In this document: positions 5,661 to 8,924 of the stretch, piece after piece
Numbering within the stretch: position 1 is the stretch's first letter
How the letters are laid out: every line of letters starts with the position of its first letter
Assembly: GCA_002784795.1 (NCBI GenBank)
Contig: PFLZ01000135.1
Span: forward strand, 4,319-13,242
Origin: Candidatus Magasanikbacteria bacterium CG_4_10_14_0_8_um_filter_42_12
Lineage (GTDB): Bacteria; Patescibacteriota; Patescibacteriia; Magasanikbacterales; UBA922
DNA length: 8,924 nucleotides
Reading direction: 5' to 3'
Notes under the pieces: generated by a model
What the model was told of the DNA's origin: nothing
The model's database searches: none
Seen by the model: only the letters and a program-made list of their open reading frames with translations
Translations under genes and position numbers: made by a program

Positions 5661-6671
5661 ATGAACATCCAAACAGAACATCTCAAATACGGTATCGGCA
5701 TAGTCGCAGACTATAGCGCAGTTGGTTTTGGTATGCGAACGTTTGAGAATGATAGCATAGAAATTCAGAATGGAAAAAATTCAGATTTCAGAATGCAGAA
5801 TGTGGAATATGGGATCAAGAAGAACCCCTTGTTCGATCACTTGGCACAAAACATTCAGGACGCATTTGAAATTGTTATTGAAAATGATACTGATCTTTTT
5901 GAGTTGAAGTTGCAGAGTTTGAAAGAAACTGCCGCAGCGTATATTCACATTGTTGTGAAGTCAGGTGTGAAAGCTACTATGCATGAACATATTTTGAATA
6001 AAGATTTTACTGGCGTCATTATTGATATAGCGCTTGAAGAACATGCAGAGGTCACATATATTGCAGACCAGCGTCATGAGAAGAATCAGTTTGTCATCGC
6101 TCTCAGACGTGCGTTTGTCGGCAAAGAAGCAAAGATGAAGTGGATCGATATTGCGATTGGTGCGTCGATTGCAAATTCAAGTATCTATACTATTCTCGAA
6201 CAACCACGATCAGTGGGGGAGACGTACGGGTTGTTTTATGGTCGAGAAACGCAATTTCACGATATTACCCACACGACTATTCATGTTGCAGAACATACCG
6301 AAAGCAATTTGAAAACACATGGAGTTTTGGAAGATATGTCGAAAACAATTTATAGAAGTCTGATTGATATTCGAGAGCATGCCTTCAATGCCGTCGGTCA
6401 TCAAAAAGAAGAAACCCTACTTTTATCAAAAAGTGCGCAGATTAGTTCTGTGCCAGATCTGGAAATTGCCAATAATGAAGTCTCTTGTTCTCACGGTGTC
6501 TCGACAACAAACGTTGATGACGAATCCTTGTTTTATTTCCAATCTCGTGGTATGGATACTGAGACCGCAAAGCAAGCAATGCTGCAAGGACATCTTGGTT
6601 CGATAGTAGATATGATTGAAAACGAAGCACTTCGTGCCGATATCATCAGTGATATTATCCGTCAAACGTAG
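5661..6671 (+). CDS. sufD: SufD, partner of SufB in the SufBCD complex
   Basis: This 336-residue protein is a short SufD (E. coli SufD is about 423), with a reduced N-terminal helical region before the beta-helix core (about 75-280). The key C-terminal segment NNEVSCSHGVSTTNVDDESL (271-290) matches E. coli CSHGA; His278 corresponds to the essential His360 near the cluster site. FYFQSRGMDTETAKQAMLQG (291-310) is the usual helix region of SufB/SufD proteins. Residues 34-51 (EIQNGKNSDFRMQNVEYG) are hydrophilic and encoded by a 7-base-period array, and look like a repeat-derived linker. The ATG at 5661 follows the hairpin and has no Shine-Dalgarno sequence. The stop is one base before the sufS ATG. 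SufD is normally catalytically silent and shapes the SufB-SufD interface where the cluster forms. Confidence 0.93.
   Translation: MNIQTEHLKYGIGIVADYSAVGFGMRTFENDSIEIQNGKNSDFRMQNVEYGIKKNPLFDHLAQNIQDAFEIVIENDTDLFELKLQSLKETAAAYIHIVVKSGVKATMHEHILNKDFTGVIIDIALEEHAEVTYIADQRHEKNQFVIALRRAFVGKEAKMKWIDIAIGASIANSSIYTILEQPRSVGETYGLFYGRETQFHDITHTTIHVAEHTESNLKTHGVLEDMSKTIYRSLIDIREHAFNAVGHQKEETLLLSKSAQISSVPDLEIANNEVSCSHGVSTTNVDDESLFYFQSRGMDTETAKQAMLQGHLGSIVDMIENEALRADIISDIIRQT
5761..5811 (+). repeat. 7-base-period array inside the 5' part of sufD
   Basis: Seven 7-base units run through this stretch, with one 2-base slip (5775-5776). Examples are AAATTCA (5761-5767, repeated at 5777-5783) and GATTTCA (5784-5790). 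GAATGCA (5791-5797) is identical to a unit of the nifS array. The array stays in frame and encodes residues 34-51 of SufD, a hydrophilic stretch before the conserved core. Confidence 0.6.
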
Positions 6672-6672
6672 T

Positions 6673-7878
6673 ATGAAAGATTCTCTCAAACAACATTTTC
6701 CAATATATACAAGTTCTCCTGATCTTGCGTATTTTGATACCGGTGCGTCTGCTCTGAAACCGCAAGTTGTTATTGATAAAATACGTGAATACTACAGTTC
6801 ATATGGCGTAAACATCCATCGTGGTCTATATGAAGCAAGTGATCGCGCCACGACAGAACACGATAACGCAAGAGAAATTGTTGCAACTTTTATCAATGCT
6901 GAACCAGAAGAAATTGTATTCATCTATGGAACGACGCATGGACTCAACATGCTTGCAACCTCACTCGGGCAAGAGTTGAAAAAAGGAGATAATATTGTTC
7001 TGACAGCGTGGGAACATCATGCAAATTTGATCCCTTGGCAACAGATTGCAAAGAACACAGGCGCTGAATTGCGTTTTGTAGATATTGACGATGATTATCA
7101 GCTCGACATAGAAGACGCAAAGAAAAAGATTGATAGCAATACAAAAATTGTTTCTTTTGGACATGTTTCAAATACACTTGGAAGTCTCGCTCCGGCAAAG
7201 GAACTCATCGCACTCGCAAAACAAGTACAGGCAATTACGATTATTGATGCAGCGCAGTCGATAGTTCACTTGAAAACAGATGTAAAAAAACTTGATGTAG
7301 ATTTCCTTGTATTCTCTGGCCACAAGTTATATGGGCCGACAGGCATAGGCGTGTTGTATGGAAAAAAAGAAAAGCTTGCCCAGCTGTCTCCGGTTATGTT
7401 TGGTGGTGATATGATCCTTGATGTGAGCTATGACAGCGCAGAATGGAATGACGTCCCATATCGATTTGAATCAGGAACGCCGAATATTGCAGGTGCGATT
7501 GGGCTTGGGGCTGCAGTGAAGTTTATTGAAAGTATTGGATTACAACATATTCAAGAAAGAGAGACCAAATTAACTAGTTATCTCATAAACCAATTATCCT
7601 CTTTGCCAAACGTACAAATCATTGGTTCATCAAATCCGTCAAAACATCACGGTGTCATTTCGATTCACATCCCAGGTATTCACACACACGACATTGCAGA
7701 GATTCTCAATCGCCACAATGTTGCCATCCGAGTAGGAAGTCATTGTGCTATGCCACTCATGAAAAAATTAGGTTTGCCCGGTGGTACAGCAAGATTTTCA
7801 GTAGGCATGTATAATGATGAAAAAGATGTTGACACGGCAATGACATCGTTGAAGGAAGCTATTGATATTTTTAAATAA
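6673..7878 (+). CDS. sufS: SufS, class II cysteine desulfurase
   Basis: From ATG 6673 the protein has 401 residues, close to the usual length. An open frame extends upstream to ATG 6616, but that would overlap sufD by 56 bases and add a non-homologous N-terminus. SufS removes sulfur from cysteine using PLP. Features are AYFDTGASALKP (19-30), EHHANLIPWQ (114-123, His116 region), IDAAQS (191-196), the PLP lysine Lys218 in FSGHKLYGPTG, RFESGTPN (264-271), and catalytic Cys358 in RVGSHCAMP. The usual GHHC reads GSHC. His339 in GIHTHD lies 19 residues before the catalytic Cys, as does His342 of B. subtilis SufS, which takes over a zinc ligand position from SufU during sulfur transfer. This and the adjacent sufU support SufU-dependent (not SufE-dependent) chemistry. 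Confidence 0.96.
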   Translation: MKDSLKQHFPIYTSSPDLAYFDTGASALKPQVVIDKIREYYSSYGVNIHRGLYEASDRATTEHDNAREIVATFINAEPEEIVFIYGTTHGLNMLATSLGQELKKGDNIVLTAWEHHANLIPWQQIAKNTGAELRFVDIDDDYQLDIEDAKKKIDSNTKIVSFGHVSNTLGSLAPAKELIALAKQVQAITIIDAAQSIVHLKTDVKKLDVDFLVFSGHKLYGPTGIGVLYGKKEKLAQLSPVMFGGDMILDVSYDSAEWNDVPYRFESGTPNIAGAIGLGAAVKFIESIGLQHIQERETKLTSYLINQLSSLPNVQIIGSSNPSKHHGVISIHIPGIHTHDIAEILNRHNVAIRVGSHCAMPLMKKLGLPGGTARFSVGMYNDEKDVDTAMTSLKEAIDIFK

Positions 7879-7886
7879 TACACTGT

Positions 7887-8099
7887 AGTATTAAGTAATA
7901 TGTAGTAAGTAATACGTTTTTTTCTGTCATGCCGGACTTGATCCCGCATCTTTCCTCACAAGCAACGTCTTTCGTGAGAGAGATCCTGAATCAAGCCTGC
8001 CTATCTGTAGACTGGTTCAGGATGACAAATTACGTACTTATTACGAATTACCTATTACGAATTACCTATTACGAATTACCTATTACTGATTACTAATAT
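7887..8099. repeat. Composite palindromic element with 7-base-period flanks, between sufS and sufU
   Basis: The 221-base sufS-sufU gap holds a layered repeat. The left flank has four 7-base units: AGTATTA, AGTAATA (7894-7900), TGTAGTA and AGTAATA again (7908-7914). The centre (7925-8027) folds on itself. TGTCATGCCGGA pairs with 8016-8027 (9 of 12), and 7937-7959 pairs with 7974-7995 (18 of 22 plus one gap). A 20-base side hairpin at 7996-8015 (6 of 8 pairs, loop TCTG) makes the fold branched. The right flank is three exact copies of a 14-base unit, TTACGAATTACCTA (8041-8082), itself two related heptamers, followed by a decayed copy up to the sufU ATG. The flanks are roughly inverted relative to each other. 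No T-run follows the fold, so a terminator is not indicated. Confidence 0.82.
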
Positions 8100-8471
8100 A
8101 TGGACGACCTTCTCTACAAAGACATGATTTTGGATCTATACAAGCATCCACTGAATAGAAAAAATCTTGAATCTTTTACAACAGAAAAAAAATCGCACAA
8201 TCCAACCTGTGGTGATTTGGTGACGATGCAAGTATTGTTTGATGATGATGGAAAAGTAAAAGACATTGGCCACCAAGGAGAAGGGTGTGCTATTTCACAA
8301 GCAGCACTTTCACTGATTACGGATAAAGTAAAAGGACTGACAAAAGAAGAAATTATTGCTATTTCTGAAGAAGATATGCTGTCCATGCTCGGTATACCTA
8401 TATCGCACGCAAGAATGAAATGTGCCCTTCTCGGATGGAACACACTTAAATCAATGATGAGCGAACTATGA
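8100..8471 (+). CDS. sufU: SufU/IscU-family sulfur acceptor or scaffold
   Basis: This 123-residue protein is of the U-type fold. PTCGD (35-39) carries Cys37 and Asp39, GEGCAIS (60-66) carries Cys63, and ARMKCALLGW (104-113) carries Cys108. These four residues would bind zinc in SufU proteins. Arg105, three residues before Cys108, matches the conserved Arg of B. subtilis ARIKC. The IscU co-chaperone motif LPPVK is absent, which favours SufU. However, the spacing from Cys63 to Cys108 is 45 residues, as in IscU, and lacks the roughly 18-residue insertion of Gram-positive SufU. The most likely job is to accept sulfur from SufS and pass it to SufB. There is no Shine-Dalgarno sequence; the leader is the repeat element at 7887-8099. 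The TGA overlaps the sufC ATG by 4 bases. Confidence 0.93.
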   Translation: MDDLLYKDMILDLYKHPLNRKNLESFTTEKKSHNPTCGDLVTMQVLFDDDGKVKDIGHQGEGCAISQAALSLITDKVKGLTKEEIIAISEEDMLSMLGIPISHARMKCALLGWNTLKSMMSEL

Positions 8472-8924
8472 GTCTTTCTATACAAAACCTCCACGCAAAA
8501 GCTGATGACAAAGACATTTTGAAAGGTGTCAATCTTTCTGTTGAAAAAGGAAGTGTTGTTGTTATCATGGGACCAAATGGATCTGGAAAATCTACCTTAG
8601 CAAATACACTGGCAGGTCATCCTACATACGAGGTTACAGAGGGGGAGATCTTTCTTGATGAAGAAAATATTACAGAAGCAACACCAGATGAGCGAGCAAA
8701 AAAAGGAATGTTTCTCTCTATGCAATATCCACCGGGGATAGACGGTGTTACTGTTGCAAACTTTCTTCGTCTTGCGATCAATGCACAGCGTGGAAAAACG
8801 CAGAATCCTCTGGAAGTACACGCCATGCTCCTTGAGAAAATGAAGGATTTGAATATTGATGAATCATTTTTGACTCGCTATGTGAATGTTGGCATGTCAG
8901 GTGGAGAAAAAAAACGTCTCGAAA
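8468..8924 (+). CDS. sufC: SufC, ATPase of the SufBCD complex (runs off right edge)
   Basis: The ATG overlaps the sufU stop (ATGA), and 152 codons are visible before the window ends. SufC is an ABC-type ATPase that binds SufB and SufD and drives their rearrangement during cluster assembly. Visible motifs are Walker A GPNGSGKST (35-43), the Q-loop in FLSMQYPPGI (82-91, Gln86), and the signature MSGGEKKR (143-150), where the SufC-typical GFSGGEKKR reads GMSGGEKKR. AGHPTYEVTEGEI (49-61) is the usual SufC wording. Walker B and the H-loop lie beyond the window. Having sufC last, after sufU, differs from the common sufCDSUB and sufBCDS orders. Coupling to sufU argues for continuous transcription. 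Identification is firm; completeness cannot be judged. Confidence 0.96.
   Translation, partial: MSLSIQNLHAKADDKDILKGVNLSVEKGSVVVIMGPNGSGKSTLANTLAGHPTYEVTEGEIFLDEENITEATPDERAKKGMFLSMQYPPGIDGVTVANFLRLAINAQRGKTQNPLEVHAMLLEKMKDLNIDESFLTRYVNVGMSGGEKKRLE

Noticed and set aside
6616..6672. Upstream start that would lengthen SufS by 19 residues
   Set aside because: It overlaps the conserved end of sufD by 56 bases. The start at 6673 gives normal SufS length and sits one base after the sufD stop.
7917..7923. T-run after sufS considered as an intrinsic terminator
   Set aside because: No stem precedes the run; the sequence before it is an AT-rich heptamer array. The palindrome lies after it, not before.
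8041..8082. Three exact 14-base copies considered as a CRISPR array
   Set aside because: Copies are directly adjacent with no spacers, the unit is far shorter than CRISPR repeats, and no cas gene is present.
8114..8494. Minus-strand open frame of 126 codons opposite sufU
   Set aside because: It is an antisense shadow of sufU, with a Ser/Phe-rich composition and no motifs.

Overview
The window is AT-rich bacterial DNA read with the standard code: TGA ends the Rrf2 and sufU frames within 4-base ATGA overlaps. Several traits suggest, without proving, a Patescibacteria (CPR) genome: short gene distances, almost no Shine-Dalgarno sequences, a stand-alone four-helix-bundle (S23/IVS-type) gene, and abundant short palindromic and 7-base-period repeats. 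This placement is an inference from general knowledge, not from a search.

Layout. 1-370 (minus): 5' part of greA, running off the left edge. 440-1376 (plus): a two-gene unit with an extended -10 promoter, encoding a small coiled-coil protein and a DnaQ/PolB-like 3'-5' exonuclease. 1376-1806: a four-helix-bundle gene bounded by 28-base inverted repeats that fit between the stop codons of two convergent genes. 1809-2510 (minus): a compact FAD/NAD(P) ferredoxin-reductase-like flavoprotein. 2511-2562: divergent promoters with a 16-base palindrome across both predicted transcription starts. 2563-8924 (plus): an Fe-S cluster assembly (SUF) operon in the order Rrf2 regulator, class I cysteine desulfurase (NifS/IscS type), sufB, sufD, sufS, sufU, sufC (cut by the right edge).

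How the genes work together. SufS, with SufU as sulfur acceptor, would feed persulfide sulfur to the SufBCD scaffold, powered by the SufC ATPase. The NifS-like enzyme is a second sulfur source in the same operon. The Rrf2 protein keeps three cysteines at IscR-like positions, so it may sense Fe-S status and control its own operon and the divergent flavoprotein, which could supply electrons.

The least ordinary part is the repeat content. Short arrays with a 7-base period occur at six places: both arms around the four-helix-bundle gene, inside nifS, in the sufB-sufD hairpin, inside the 5' part of sufD, and on both sides of a branched palindromic element before sufU. Their sequences differ but the period is shared.
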